From a virus: a stretch of 64,000 nt of DNA. The position numbers and the translations under genes are program-made. The stretch is taken from positions 1 to 64,000 of the IMG/VR virus record IMGVR_UViG_3300035698_010610, one strand, 5' to 3'. The stretch's first letter is position 1. Each line of letters starts with the position of its first letter. Positions 8,070 to 17,004 of the stretch are shown here, one piece after another. The notes beneath the pieces were generated by a model. It was not told where the DNA came from, did no database searches, and saw only the letters and a list, made by a program, of their open reading frames with translations.

Positions 8070-11000
8070 GATGGCGTCCCCAGTGTTTCGGTGCCCGCGC
8101 CGTCGTCCGTGATTGTCTGTTCGGTGACGGTTGCGTCGGCCTCGGTCTTAACGGTCACCTTGGTCGGAGTCTTATCGGCACGCCAGAACCGCTGAACCAG
8201 CCAGAGGACTTTGCCAGGGAACGTCGTCGGCTTCCCGCTCGGCTCGGTGGCGGCGACCGCGTCCAGCCCGGCAGCAGACAGGGCAACACCAGACGCCGCA
8301 GTGATGTTCGTCGGGGTAGCAAACCCGGTGGCCTTGCTGGCCGTGCGACTTGCGGAGTCAGTGGTAACGGCGGCGGTTACACTCCCCACAGCACCAGAAA
8401 CGCTTCCAACCGCACCCGTCACGCTCCCCACGGCCCCGGAGACACTCCCTACGGAGCCGGACAGATTCCCCGTAATGTCGCCGGTGATGTTCATCGTCTG
8501 GTTTGGCAGGTTGATATTCGTCAGCCCGTTACCTGCCGTGCCAATCTCTGCCGTATCGGTCTCAATGTCGGTCTGCTTGTTGCGGATGTGCTCCAGCGTG
8601 TCCGTCACGGATGACCACGTCCCACCCTTGATTTCCGTGAACGCATTCGTCATCTCGGTGGCGGTCGGTGGGTCATAGTCCGTTAGCGCCGTGTCCATCT
8701 GCGAATTGATCTGAGCAAGGTCGTACCGGTTCACTTCCGTCAACGTGCCCAGGAAACCGCCAGCCACATTGTCCGTCGTGTCGGCCCAGAATCCCCGCAG
8801 CGTGATGGTTGCCTGCGGCGTGCCGGAGCAGTTGGCATTGAGGACCAACCGGCCCGCGCCGTCGAGCGTGACGGTATTCGTGGAGGCAAGGCCCTTGAGT
8901 TCGATTCCACCGCTCCACTTCCGAACGCCAGCCACCACGTTCGCGGCAAAAATAAACGTCGGATTATCCGATGTGCTCGGCGTCACGTCCAGGCAATGAT
9001 CGAGGACGTAATCACCGCCCGACAGGAAGGTGGTCTCGCCGGAGAAGCCACACTGGGAGAAGTTGCATTCGCCGAAGGTCGTGCCGTCTCCGATTGTGCA
9101 GCCAAGTATGTTGTTGCCGGTGCCGGTGGAGACACCAGAAATAGTCGCGCCGGAAATATTGCACCCGCTGACAGCTTGCCCGCCAAGGGCGAGCGTCCAC
9201 AAATTGCCTTCCATCGTGCTGTTTGTGAGCCCGGCAGACAGCGTGACCGTCTCACCGTTGACGATATGGAATCGGGTCAGACCCAAGGCGGCAGCGATAA
9301 CAAGGGCGTCGGCCCACGGGCAGGGGTTGTCCGCCGTCCCGTTGACGTAGGAAGCTGTGCCAGACGTGCCGGTTGCTTTGACCCACACGGCCCCGTTGGC
9401 ATACCCAACGCTTTGCCCGGCAATCGCCGCTTCGACCAGCAGCGAGTCGACGTACAACGTCGGGTTGCTCTGGCCGGAGCAAACGAACCGCAAAAGCACC
9501 TTGCCGGCGTAGTCTCCGGTCCCGGTATGCTTCGATAGCAGGTTGATCGTGTACGTCTGCTTGGCGGAAGTCCCGCCGATCAGCAGTCGCGTCTCCCAGT
9601 CGCCGCCGATGTAGTCGTAAGCCTGAACCGTGACCGTGTCGTTCAACCCATCGACATAGCCTCGCATTATGGCCTGCACGGCCTTGTGAATCCCGCCCAC
9701 GTCGAACTGGTACACAATGTCGATCGCATCACTATCGTCGTCGATCTGGTGATACGTCCCGTCGTCGGCTTCCGTGCTGGCGTAGGTGCCACTTGTCTGA
9801 ACGCCCACGAACGGAACCAATGGGGAGAATACCGGGGCGGACGCGATCACGCCGTCCACGGTATCATCCTCGGCGGCGAAGTTCAGCCCGGTTCCACTGG
9901 CCACGCCGATGGCCCCAATGGCCGCATCGGTTGTGGCGTGCAGCGCCGCTGCCGTCCCCGCCACGTCCGGCACAACCGTGTTCGGTGCTGTACCGGCAAC
10001 CCCTGTCACGTCAGCATGGATCGCACGAATTACTTCGGCCAACGAAACCGCGTTACCGGGGGCGGCCTCGGGCGGGAATGTCGCCACGCCGTCCGTACCG
10101 ACCAGCACATTGATAAGCTGCTTGACGTACTGCATCAGCGTGTCTGCCGAGGTTGGATCGCCAGCCGCGGAAGCATCGGCCAAAGCACCAACGACAGACG
10201 CCAGCGCGGCATTCTCGGTTCCCCGCATGGGCGTGGTCGGAATCGCGTCGAGCAGTAAATCCAACCGCCCGCCGTCGATCCAGTCGTCGAGGGCTCCCAT
10301 TCTGGCGGCAGTCACCAGATCGGTGGCGGCCTTGATAAGCGCCAGGTGGCTTCCCGCCGCCTCGATGGCCGTCTTGATCCCGTCCGCCGTGGGAGCCGTT
10401 CCCGCCGAGTCGGGCACGGTCGTGTTGGCCCCGTCCGTGCCGACCATCGTCGAGCCGTGTGGGGCCACGTCGCGGATCGACTGGAGGCTGTCAGTCGTGT
10501 TGACATAGGTGCTCCAGTCAGCCGTCGCCCCACTCGCTGCCAGCTTCGCAATCACGCTGTTGTCGATCACGTCGTCGTCGTCGGCTATCTTGAGCAGGTG
10601 GTCGAGGTTCAGTTCGTCCAGCACCTTGCGTACCGCCAAAGCGATAATATTGTCTGCGTAGGCAGTCGAGCCCACGTCGTCGGCAAAGGTGGCGTTGTCG
10701 ATGGCCCCAGCGGCAATCGCAGTCGCGTCGATCGCGCCTGCCGCGAAGCTCCCATTGTCCAGTTGCCCAGTATCAGATTTCAGCGCCTCGACGAACAGCT
10801 CAAGGATGTCCGCTGCGGTAGCGTCGGCGGAGATCATCGTCACGTTGGCGTCCACCTCGCCGGTCGCCTGGATGTCCAGCGTCCGCCCCGGCGTCGTCGG
10901 TCGTAACGCCGCATACTCGCAGCGAACCATCGTCTGCGTCGGCACATGGAGGTCGCCCGATTCCTTCGCGTACTCGGTGTACTCCACACCGGAAGTCGGC

Positions 11001-11236
11001 CACGCCTCGGCGTCCACACTTGCAGACCAATGCCCGTCGGCCTTGTGGCTCATCACGGCAGCAATTGATTCGCTCGCGTCCCACGAATTGTCGGAGGTCT
11101 TGAACCACTTGCCCGCGTTTGTGCCCGTATTGGCAATCAGGTAGTAATTGACCGTACCGGACGTAATCGGTGTGCCGTCCGCTCGTGCCACGAGGCTTCG
11201 TGACCTCGTGTTGGCCTGGAGTGGAATTGGGTTCAT
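8066..11236 (-). CDS. Large tail fibre / appendage protein
   Basis: A 1,056-residue protein with no enzyme motif. The N-terminus (MNPIPLQANTRSRSL to YLIANTGTNAGKWF) resembles the virion-attachment part of fibre proteins. The middle has repetitive Ala/Asp-rich coiled stretches (AAGAIDATAIAAGAID). A beta-helix-like section around residues 650-800 is rich in Gly, Thr and Asn turns (MEGNLWTLALGGQAVSG). A GSVxGAV heptad array follows near residues 920-952. The architecture fits a trimeric fibre. It overlaps the LamG-like gene by four bases, so the two probably form one appendage. Confidence 0.8.
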   Translation of the reverse strand: MNPIPLQANTRSRSLVARADGTPITSGTVNYYLIANTGTNAGKWFKTSDNSWDASESIAAVMSHKADGHWSASVDAEAWPTSGVEYTEYAKESGDLHVPTQTMVRCEYAALRPTTPGRTLDIQATGEVDANVTMISADATAADILELFVEALKSDTGQLDNGSFAAGAIDATAIAAGAIDNATFADDVGSTAYADNIIALAVRKVLDELNLDHLLKIADDDDVIDNSVIAKLAASGATADWSTYVNTTDSLQSIRDVAPHGSTMVGTDGANTTVPDSAGTAPTADGIKTAIEAAGSHLALIKAATDLVTAARMGALDDWIDGGRLDLLLDAIPTTPMRGTENAALASVVGALADASAAGDPTSADTLMQYVKQLINVLVGTDGVATFPPEAAPGNAVSLAEVIRAIHADVTGVAGTAPNTVVPDVAGTAAALHATTDAAIGAIGVASGTGLNFAAEDDTVDGVIASAPVFSPLVPFVGVQTSGTYASTEADDGTYHQIDDDSDAIDIVYQFDVGGIHKAVQAIMRGYVDGLNDTVTVQAYDYIGGDWETRLLIGGTSAKQTYTINLLSKHTGTGDYAGKVLLRFVCSGQSNPTLYVDSLLVEAAIAGQSVGYANGAVWVKATGTSGTASYVNGTADNPCPWADALVIAAALGLTRFHIVNGETVTLSAGLTNSTMEGNLWTLALGGQAVSGCNISGATISGVSTGTGNNILGCTIGDGTTFGECNFSQCGFSGETTFLSGGDYVLDHCLDVTPSTSDNPTFIFAANVVAGVRKWSGGIELKGLASTNTVTLDGAGRLVLNANCSGTPQATITLRGFWADTTDNVAGGFLGTLTEVNRYDLAQINSQMDTALTDYDPPTATEMTNAFTEIKGGTWSSVTDTLEHIRNKQTDIETDTAEIGTAGNGLTNINLPNQTMNITGDITGNLSGSVGSVSGAVGSVTGAVGSVSGAVGSVTAAVTTDSASRTASKATGFATPTNITAASGVALSAAGLDAVAATEPSGKPTTFPGKVLWLVQRFWRADKTPTKVTVKTEADATVTEQTITDDGAGTETLGTPS
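8385..8470 (-). repeat. Tandem heptapeptide-coding repeat in the fibre gene
   Basis: About four in-frame copies of a 21-base unit encode GSVSGAV, GSVTGAV and close variants, at roughly residues 920-952 of the fibre protein. Such glycine/valine heptads often form a shaft in trimeric fibres and can change copy number by slippage. Confidence 0.75.
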
Positions 11237-12585
11237 GCCGCCTCCAAGATGTGCGAAAGTGGTACGGTATAGCCGCCCGCGGCCAGCGTCACGGTCCAGT
11301 CGTCATCCGCCGTCTCGGAGTCGTCGTCGGTGACCTCGACGGTGATCGTCCATACGTGGCCGACAACGAGCGGGTCGGGATCGGCGATCGTGATCGCACC
11401 GGTGGAGGCGTTGATCTGGAACGGCTCGGTAGCCGCGACGGTCGCCGTGCCGGTGGCGTCGGACAAGCCGTAGGGGGCATAATCTCCCAATGACGAGTCG
11501 TTAGTCCACTCCGCCGATCCGGTATTACCCAACTCGTCACTAATGTGCCATGTGCCCGCCCCCGCCCAAATAAACCACCCGCCGCCTACTTTGGTATAGG
11601 CGGCTTCTCCGCCGTAGGTGCCGTCTTCGACGTAGATCCCGGTGGCGTCGGGGTCCAGCGTGCCGGTTACTTCCAGGACTTCGGTGTCGCTCGTCTGGGC
11701 CGTGATCGCGTAGCTGTAGGGCGTGCTCCCGCCAGTGGCCGCGGCCGTGGCCACCTCGTCGTCGGCGGAGTACGGGTCGGCGAGGTTGAGTGTGTCGCCG
11801 GCGATCGCGAGCACCGCCCCCGCCACCGCCGCCGGGGACCACCGACGCGGTGATTGAATCCAACCGTTGTATGTCGGGTCGCTGCGGGCGGAGGCGAGGA
11901 GGGTACGCTCTGCACCAGACAATGCACGATTGAAGATTATCGGGTCGGCTACCGATCCGGCCCAATACTCGCTTGGTGTATCGTCTGTGTATCGGCAAAA
12001 CAGCGAAGTGCCGGTTTTGACGAGCCAGCCGCCGCCCCCGCCGCCATTTACGAGCAGCACATTGTCCAGGTACGGCGTGATCGTTGTACTGGTGTATTCA
12101 ACCAGAAGGTGTGTCCATCGAAAATCGTAGGTCGATGTGAGTTGTGTTCGCCAATCTACATTTCCGGCGGCGATCTCGCTTCCGAGCGCCAGCGTGCCAT
12201 TACCCGTCGCAAGAAACCCTGCCGACACCTTCATCGCATCGCTGTGGAAAACTACAGCGTTATCCTCAACGTCACCGTAGAACCACAACGATAGCGTGAC
12301 GACACTCGGGGAGGGCAGCTTGGAATCATCGAACGTCACGTTGGCAGTGCCAGCAGCACTCACCGCCGCCGTATCCCACGGCGTCCGCGTCCAGGTGGGG
12401 CCGTTCGTGAGCGTGCCGTGTTTGCCGTGCGGGCCTGGGTTGTGCAGGTCGATCAGTCGATTGCCGCCGTCCATCCCCGAGCGGGTCAGGTACGCCGCCA
12501 CGCATCCACGCGACAACGGATGGAACGGGTCCAGCGGTTGGACCATGTCCACCAAGTCGGAATAGTGCGGCGTCAGCAGGCTCAT
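11233..12585 (-). CDS. LamG-like carbohydrate-binding virion protein
   Basis: A 450-residue protein starting MSLLTPHYSDLVDMVQP. Residues about 85-260 have the concanavalin/LamG pattern: FTLS-type strands (VVTLSLWFYG), WTHLLVEYTSTTITPYLDNVLL and a closing YWAGSVADPIIFNRALSGAE, the usual signature of phage LamG modules. Residues about 300-440 look like a cadherin- or Ig-like module with DxDSETADDDW. It probably binds surface glycans. The start is fixed by an ATGA overlap with the upstream gene; the longer in-frame reading above it is discarded. Confidence 0.82.
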   Translation of the reverse strand: MSLLTPHYSDLVDMVQPLDPFHPLSRGCVAAYLTRSGMDGGNRLIDLHNPGPHGKHGTLTNGPTWTRTPWDTAAVSAAGTANVTFDDSKLPSPSVVTLSLWFYGDVEDNAVVFHSDAMKVSAGFLATGNGTLALGSEIAAGNVDWRTQLTSTYDFRWTHLLVEYTSTTITPYLDNVLLVNGGGGGGWLVKTGTSLFCRYTDDTPSEYWAGSVADPIIFNRALSGAERTLLASARSDPTYNGWIQSPRRWSPAAVAGAVLAIAGDTLNLADPYSADDEVATAAATGGSTPYSYAITAQTSDTEVLEVTGTLDPDATGIYVEDGTYGGEAAYTKVGGGWFIWAGAGTWHISDELGNTGSAEWTNDSSLGDYAPYGLSDATGTATVAATEPFQINASTGAITIADPDPLVVGHVWTITVEVTDDDSETADDDWTVTLAAGGYTVPLSHILEAA

Positions 12586-13208
12586 GCGATTGTGTCCGAA
12601 TCGTAGGTGATGGCGAGTGCCTTGACGTGGCCGTTGGCACCGGCGGCTCCCCCGTGACACCAGATCACGCGGAACGACTCCATCGCGTTCAGATCCAACG
12701 CACAGACGAACTTGCTGGCGTCGTTCCAAATCTTATCTGCCGAATCCTTCTCGGTAGTCAGGCCGTCTACCAGGTCGATGGAGGTGTTGACGACCACCTT
12801 CAGAACCTCGCCCCACTCGCTGGCAGCCAGCGTCGTCGTGTCCACGAGATAGACCAAGTCGCCAGAGGCAAACGGCTCCTCGTCGGCCACGGTCATAACC
12901 GTCTCGCCAATCGGCTCCGTAGCGGTCAAATCTTCCACTACCGGCGTCGAGCCCACGGCCACGTATTCGGCCACCGTGATCCAGTGCTCGGTTGCCGATC
13001 CGTCGCCCGCGTCCGGTCGCACCTGGACCTTGAACGTGCCGGGATTCGTGTCGGCCGCCGCCTCGATGTAGCCGTGGTACAGGAAGATCACGGCGGCTCG
13101 CTTGGTCCGGCAGTCGATTGCCGAGCCCTTGAGCACACAGGGGTGCGTGCCCAACTGGTGGGCCAGAACCTCCACAGAGTCAGTTTTGGTCGGTGTACTC
13201 GTACTCAT
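12582..13208 (-). CDS. Hypothetical virion-associated protein
   Basis: A 208-residue protein, MSTSTPTKTDSVEVLAHQ onward, with strand-rich character and a segment (EEPFASGDLVYLVDTT) reminiscent of structural phage proteins. It is the first gene of the appendage set and overlaps the LamG gene start. The family is unknown to me. Confidence 0.78.
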   Translation of the reverse strand: MSTSTPTKTDSVEVLAHQLGTHPCVLKGSAIDCRTKRAAVIFLYHGYIEAAADTNPGTFKVQVRPDAGDGSATEHWITVAEYVAVGSTPVVEDLTATEPIGETVMTVADEEPFASGDLVYLVDTTTLAASEWGEVLKVVVNTSIDLVDGLTTEKDSADKIWNDASKFVCALDLNAMESFRVIWCHGGAAGANGHVKALAITYDSDTIA

Positions 13209-13213
13209 TTTGC

Positions 13214-13597
13214 TTACCTCACATGGACGATATGGCCAGCACCCAGCCCCGTGCAGCCGTTGTTGTCAGCCCAGGAAACCGCCTCCAGGCGGGCCGCAGC
13301 CAGGGCCGCGATCGTGACCGACCCGACTCCGAAGATGGTCTGCATCCGCGTTTTCTCGACGCCAAACGGGTTGAGCGTGCCGAGGTGCAACAGGTCCCAA
13401 ACATACTGCTTGTCGGTATCGCTCAGGGCCGCGTACTCCGTCCCGTCGATAGCCTGTAGCACTTCGCTGCCGGACATGGACGTGCGGTTGCGAGTCTCCG
13501 TCTCGGCGTTCAGTGAGTCAGCGATCTGCTGGTCCGTCCACTCGGGATTGGCAACCAGCACCTCCGCGGCCTTCGTTGCCAGCTTTACGTAGTCCAT
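13214..13597 (-). CDS. Hypothetical phage protein
   Basis: A 127-residue protein starting MDYVKLATKAAEVLVANPEW. A GGAGG motif seven bases before this ATG decides the start over an upstream ATG at 13645. The body contains SGSEVLQAIDGTEYAALSD then KQYVWDLLHLGTLNPFG, a pattern I associate with small phage proteins of unknown role found in structural operons. It is helical, with no membrane segment. Confidence 0.75.
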   Translation of the reverse strand: MDYVKLATKAAEVLVANPEWTDQQIADSLNAETETRNRTSMSGSEVLQAIDGTEYAALSDTDKQYVWDLLHLGTLNPFGVEKTRMQTIFGVGSVTIAALAAARLEAVSWADNNGCTGLGAGHIVHVR

Positions 13598-13637
13598 CGC
13601 ATCCTCCAAAACCACCAGGCATTGCCTGACTAAACGG

Positions 13638-14081
13638 TTATCCATTCGGGTCTACACGACTTGGCATCGCAACAGACGTTCGGCCTTCGTCGATGTGCTG
13701 TCGCAATTTGCCAATATCGAGCTTCAGGTCGGCGGTGTCTTTTTGCAGGGCCTTCATATCGGATGCTATCCCCTCCACGAGGTGGCGGAACCACTCTGGC
13801 GGAACCTCCGTCGGGAGCTTGGCGACTTCCGCCGTCATCGCTGCTACATCTCTGGCAGTTCGCACCTCGATCTCGCCGATGCGAGTATGGGCAGAGACTG
13901 CCAGATTCAAGGTCGCCGTGATGACTAGGCACACGATGGCACCCACAGCCCCCACAGTCCATTTCACACCGCCCAGGGACCGCTGAATGTCCGCCACTGT
14001 TGCTGCGTGCCTCTCTCCACATTCACGCCGCGTGATGGGGCTATCGCCGTTGGCCGCAATGATTGTTTGTTCCGGTGGCAT
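13638..14081 (-). CDS. Small membrane protein with coiled coil, possible holin partner
   Basis: A 147-residue protein. Residues about 38-60 (WTVGAVGAIVCLVITATLNL) form one membrane segment, followed by a long helical, coiled-coil-like tail ending in DIGKLRQHIDEGRT. The N-terminus has a CxxxxxH pattern (RRECGERHAA). With the adjacent single-membrane gene and the papain-like peptidase it may belong to a lysis or virion-membrane module. No holin family is recognisable. Confidence 0.7.
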   Translation of the reverse strand: MPPEQTIIAANGDSPITRRECGERHAATVADIQRSLGGVKWTVGAVGAIVCLVITATLNLAVSAHTRIGEIEVRTARDVAAMTAEVAKLPTEVPPEWFRHLVEGIASDMKALQKDTADLKLDIGKLRQHIDEGRTSVAMPSRVDPNG

Positions 14082-14101
14082 CTCTGCCCTCCCTCATGCG
14101 A

Positions 14102-14416
14102 TTACGTCGTGTCCCTGTCGGCAGCGCACTGCGTGAGCATCCGATGCATCACGGCTGTCGTTTTCTCTGCGTTGGCTTTGCTCGTCGCCGCCATTTTGTC
14201 AACCTGCTCCGCGTTGTGCGCCCGCTGCGCTGCCGCCTCTTCTCGGAAGTCGTTGATCGCGTTGAGTACCTGTTTGTCCTTGGCGGGCAACGCCCGGCAG
14301 GTGACATAATAAGCGTACCAAACCACGGCGATAAACGCCACGCCGACTGACACGTTCTGCATCCAGTCCGGCGCGGCAGGAACATCCTGAGCGAACAGCA
14401 GCAACGCAGCGGTCAT
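14102..14416 (-). CDS. Small membrane protein, holin-like candidate
   Basis: About 104 residues from MTAALLLFAQDVPAAPDW. Residues about 20-42 (VSVGVAFIAVVWYAYYV) span the membrane and a charged helix follows. An AGGAGG site lies eight bases before the ATG. An alternative GTG is three bases upstream. One membrane segment plus a charged tail is compatible with a holin or an anti-holin, but nothing is diagnostic. Confidence 0.65.
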   Translation of the reverse strand: MTAALLLFAQDVPAAPDWMQNVSVGVAFIAVVWYAYYVTCRALPAKDKQVLNAINDFREEAAAQRAHNAEQVDKMAATSKANAEKTTAVMHRMLTQCAADRDTT

Positions 14417-14425
14417 CACGCCCTC

Positions 14426-15169
14426 CTATGCGGTCGCGGGCTTCGGGATGTCGTCGTCCTCTTCTTCGGGCACGATGACCGAGCGGATCGCCCACGCGCC
14501 GTATCCCCAGACAATGGAACGCGAGCGAGCCCGGCCGTAGCCTTGATCGCCCCACATTCCCCAACTGTTGAGATACTCAATGGTGTTTTCATCGGTCAAG
14601 CCAGTGGCCAAGATCGAATGGCCACTGTAACCCCACACGACGGCGAACCCTTGCAGCAACGCGGAGCCGAACTCCTCCCACGTCTGGATGTCGAAGAATT
14701 CGTCGATCCGGTATCTGAGGGCGGCGTGCTTGGCCTCCTCGGACGGGGTCTTGAGGAATCCCTTGCTGCGTGGCCACACTGACTCGGGGGCTACGCCGTG
14801 CTCGCGAATGAACGCGAGGTTGCTGTCGATGTTGGAGCCGCTGTCACGGCCGCCGCTCGTCGTGTGGTAGACAAAGAGCGGATTCAGCTCCATGAACGGC
14901 ATACGGTTCATGGACCGGCAGACCTTGACGCCGCCAGTCGCTGACTCCGTGGCGCAAGAGCCGTTTCCGTTTTGATCGAAAACGGACGGCACTTTAGGCC
15001 GCAGGTCGATGCGAGGGATCAGATCGCTCCACTCGCGTTGCGGGATCGTTTTGATGCGTTCGGACGCAAGCGGACATACCGCGCCGGGGAGACTTCCCCG
15101 ATAGAGGCAGCCCTTCACCCGGCCGGGTGGAGGCGTCAGGGTTTCGTACAGATGCGGGTCGCCAGTCAT
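14426..15169 (-). CDS. Papain-like (C1A) cysteine peptidase
   Basis: A 247-residue protein with the three C1 papain landmarks in order: NGSCATESA (catalytic Cys near residue 72), GYSGHSILATGL (catalytic His near 182) and YLNSWGMWGDQGYG (Asn of the NSWG motif near 200). There is no prodomain or clear signal peptide. Papain-like peptidases are unusual in a phage virion block. Here it could process virion proteins, cut host surface protein at entry, or aid lysis, which in planctomycetes may need a protein-rich envelope target. It overlaps the upstream secreted gene by four bases. Confidence 0.85.
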   Translation of the reverse strand: MTGDPHLYETLTPPPGRVKGCLYRGSLPGAVCPLASERIKTIPQREWSDLIPRIDLRPKVPSVFDQNGNGSCATESATGGVKVCRSMNRMPFMELNPLFVYHTTSGGRDSGSNIDSNLAFIREHGVAPESVWPRSKGFLKTPSEEAKHAALRYRIDEFFDIQTWEEFGSALLQGFAVVWGYSGHSILATGLTDENTIEYLNSWGMWGDQGYGRARSRSIVWGYGAWAIRSVIVPEEEDDDIPKPATA

Positions 15170-15924
15170 GGCTTGGTTGCCTCCATGTATTTGCGGAGAA
15201 GCGTGAATAGCTTTTGGGACGTTTCCGGCACGTCGCCGTTGTAGAAAATTTTCCCTCTATCGCCAACGATAACGAGCGTTGGAAGGTCGCCCTTCTTGAC
15301 CATCTCCAGATACGGGGCAAGATCCGTCGGGACAGTCCCTTCCTCCGTCTTCGCGTCCCGGTCCGTCACCCGCATGACCAAACCGTTCTCCTCCAAGAAA
15401 GAGTCCACCGCCGGGTCGGCTAACAGGCGGGCGAGTATGGGGTCTCTCTGGGGGCCAGTCTCCTCCACCAGCACCGCTCCCCAGAGGTCCTGGTCGGGGG
15501 CGGGATCGGGATCGGGGTCCGGGTCCGGCCCGGGGAAAGGGGCGACGGTGACCTCATGCACCAGTAGCGTGCCGACCCCTTTGGCTACGACCATCAAGAC
15601 GACGCCCGCTTTGCCGGGGTCCGTCAGCGTGAACGTGGCATAGGGGGAAACCACCCACACCAGTTTTTTCGTTTTCTCGTCGGGTACGGCCTTCAATTCC
15701 AGGTGCGTGCGGTACGTTCCCGCTGACTCCGGGAGCAGCTTCCACTCGATCTGCGGCGGCTCCTTTTGCAGCGAGTCGTATGTCATTTGCATTCCTTCGA
15801 CCGCCAGATCGAAGGGGATGTTCGCGATGGCCTTGTCCGGCCCATCGATAGTCACCTCGCCCCACGCCACGGCTGCTGTCAGTAGCACAACTGCCGCCAT
15901 CAGGCTCCATAATCGTGGTCGCAT
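15166..15924 (-). CDS. Secreted protein with Asp-Pro linker and thioredoxin-like C-terminus
   Basis: A 252-residue protein from MRPRLWSLMAAVVLLTAAVAWG, a clear signal peptide. The N-terminal half is an Ig-like strand-rich domain. A (DP)n linker with PAPDQD lies at about residues 130-142. The C-terminal half has SFLEENGLVMRVTDRD and DLPTLVIVGDRGKIFYNG, a thioredoxin-like outline without CxxC. A GAGGAGCG site precedes the ATG at 15924. The protein probably works outside the cytoplasm of the host and looks bacterial in origin. Confidence 0.75.
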   Translation of the reverse strand: MRPRLWSLMAAVVLLTAAVAWGEVTIDGPDKAIANIPFDLAVEGMQMTYDSLQKEPPQIEWKLLPESAGTYRTHLELKAVPDEKTKKLVWVVSPYATFTLTDPGKAGVVLMVVAKGVGTLLVHEVTVAPFPGPDPDPDPDPAPDQDLWGAVLVEETGPQRDPILARLLADPAVDSFLEENGLVMRVTDRDAKTEEGTVPTDLAPYLEMVKKGDLPTLVIVGDRGKIFYNGDVPETSQKLFTLLRKYMEATKP

Positions 15925-16014
15925 GTTTCGCTCCTCGTGGTTGGTCGTGTGGTTGCCGCTGGACGGGCGGGGTGCCGGTGGCAAGGACAACACCCCGCCC
16001 GCCGCTTCCCGTCA

Positions 16015-16296
16015 TCACTGTCTACAGCAGCGCCGCCTCCCAAGCAGCCTGCGTAGAGGTTTCCGTTTGACAAAGAACCGCACCGGCGCGGTCACGGCCC
16101 GCAAGACAGGACACGATCTGGCACGCTTATCCGGGCTCGCGGTTTGGCACGCGGAAGTATCCTCCGCCGTGCTGGTTGTTTGCTCGTCGATGAGGCCGCA
16201 TGACCGCTGGCCATCCGCGGGGTCGACTAAGCATTGAGCAGCGGACTGGGAGCACAGCAACACCGCCAGGACCGCAAACAAAACTACCCCACGCAT
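16015..16296 (-). CDS. Small secreted Cys- and Arg-rich protein
   Basis: A 93-residue protein with an N-terminal signal peptide (MRGVVLFAVLAVLLCSQSAA). Cys-rich spacing follows, and a basic tail contains RFFVKRKPLRRLLGRR. Such tails are frequent on small planctomycete secreted proteins, which is part of the argument for the host. The function is unknown. Confidence 0.7.
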   Translation of the reverse strand: MRGVVLFAVLAVLLCSQSAAQCLVDPADGQRSCGLIDEQTTSTAEDTSACQTASPDKRARSCPVLRAVTAPVRFFVKRKPLRRLLGRRRCCRQ

Positions 16297-16338
16297 CAGG
16301 CACCTCCTTGGCTGAAACAGAAAACAGACCGCAGCCTC

Positions 16339-16848
16339 CTACTTGTTGCGGCGGTCGCGGAAGAACTTGAACGCCTTCAGGACGAAACCGGCGATGCTGA
16401 TGATGGTCAGAATGCCGATCGCCGGTTTGTCAGCGGCCACGGTTTGCGGCTCGCTTGCATCGGCCAACGCCTTGACCACTTCTTCGGCCTTCGCCTTGGT
16501 GGAGTCGTCCACCGTCGGGACGTCATCGCTCCGCTCGGCACCCACCTTGTCCAGGTTGAGCAGCCCGACCAGCAGCCCGTGGAATGCGGACCATGCGGCG
16601 TCGTTGTTGACGACGGCGGACAGGGTGGCGACCGCCTTGTCGTCCAACTCCGTGTCGCTCAGATCAACGCCCTTGTCGAGAACCGCGATCAACGACCGCA
16701 CCCAGTTGCGGGTCGATTCGCTGTCCACCAGATCGGGCAGCGTGAACAACGGGGCGATCAGTTCGTACAGCTCCTTGAAACTGATGCCGAACTTGTCCAC
16801 CAGTTCACGCAGCTTGGCGATCAACGCCAACAAGTCCCGGAAACCCAT
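16339..16848 (-). CDS. Hypothetical protein with C-terminal hydrophobic helix
   Basis: A 169-residue protein. An amphipathic helix (LLALIAKLRELVDKFG) opens it. Acidic helical segments fill the middle. A hydrophobic stretch near residues 145-162 (AIGILTIISIAGFVL) is followed by a KxFRDRR tail, which suggests a tail-anchored membrane protein. It lies in the same leftward operon as the other small membrane proteins. I do not recognise the family. Confidence 0.72.
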   Translation of the reverse strand: MGFRDLLALIAKLRELVDKFGISFKELYELIAPLFTLPDLVDSESTRNWVRSLIAVLDKGVDLSDTELDDKAVATLSAVVNNDAAWSAFHGLLVGLLNLDKVGAERSDDVPTVDDSTKAKAEEVVKALADASEPQTVAADKPAIGILTIISIAGFVLKAFKFFRDRRNK

Positions 16849-16875
16849 TTCGCACCTCCAACGTGGTTGCGCAGC

Positions 16876-17004
16876 CTATTTTGTGCCAAAGCCTTTCTTG
16901 CGGCCTTGGCATGACGGGCACGGCCGCTTGTGCCCGCCGACCGACTTCACCTTGCCTGTGCCTTTGCAGACGCGGCAGACTTTTTCTCCACGATTGCTCT
17001 GCAT
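16876..17004 (-). CDS. DnaJ-type zinc-finger mini-protein
   Basis: A 42-residue basic protein from MQSNRGEKVCRVCKGTGKVK with CxxCxGTG and CPSCQGRK, the two halves of a DnaJ-like zinc finger. The ATG at 17004 is preceded by GGTGGAG. It overlaps the end of the glycosyltransferase gene by 58 bases in another frame. A longer start at 17058 is possible. Confidence 0.6.
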   Translation of the reverse strand: MQSNRGEKVCRVCKGTGKVKSVGGHKRPCPSCQGRKKGFGTK

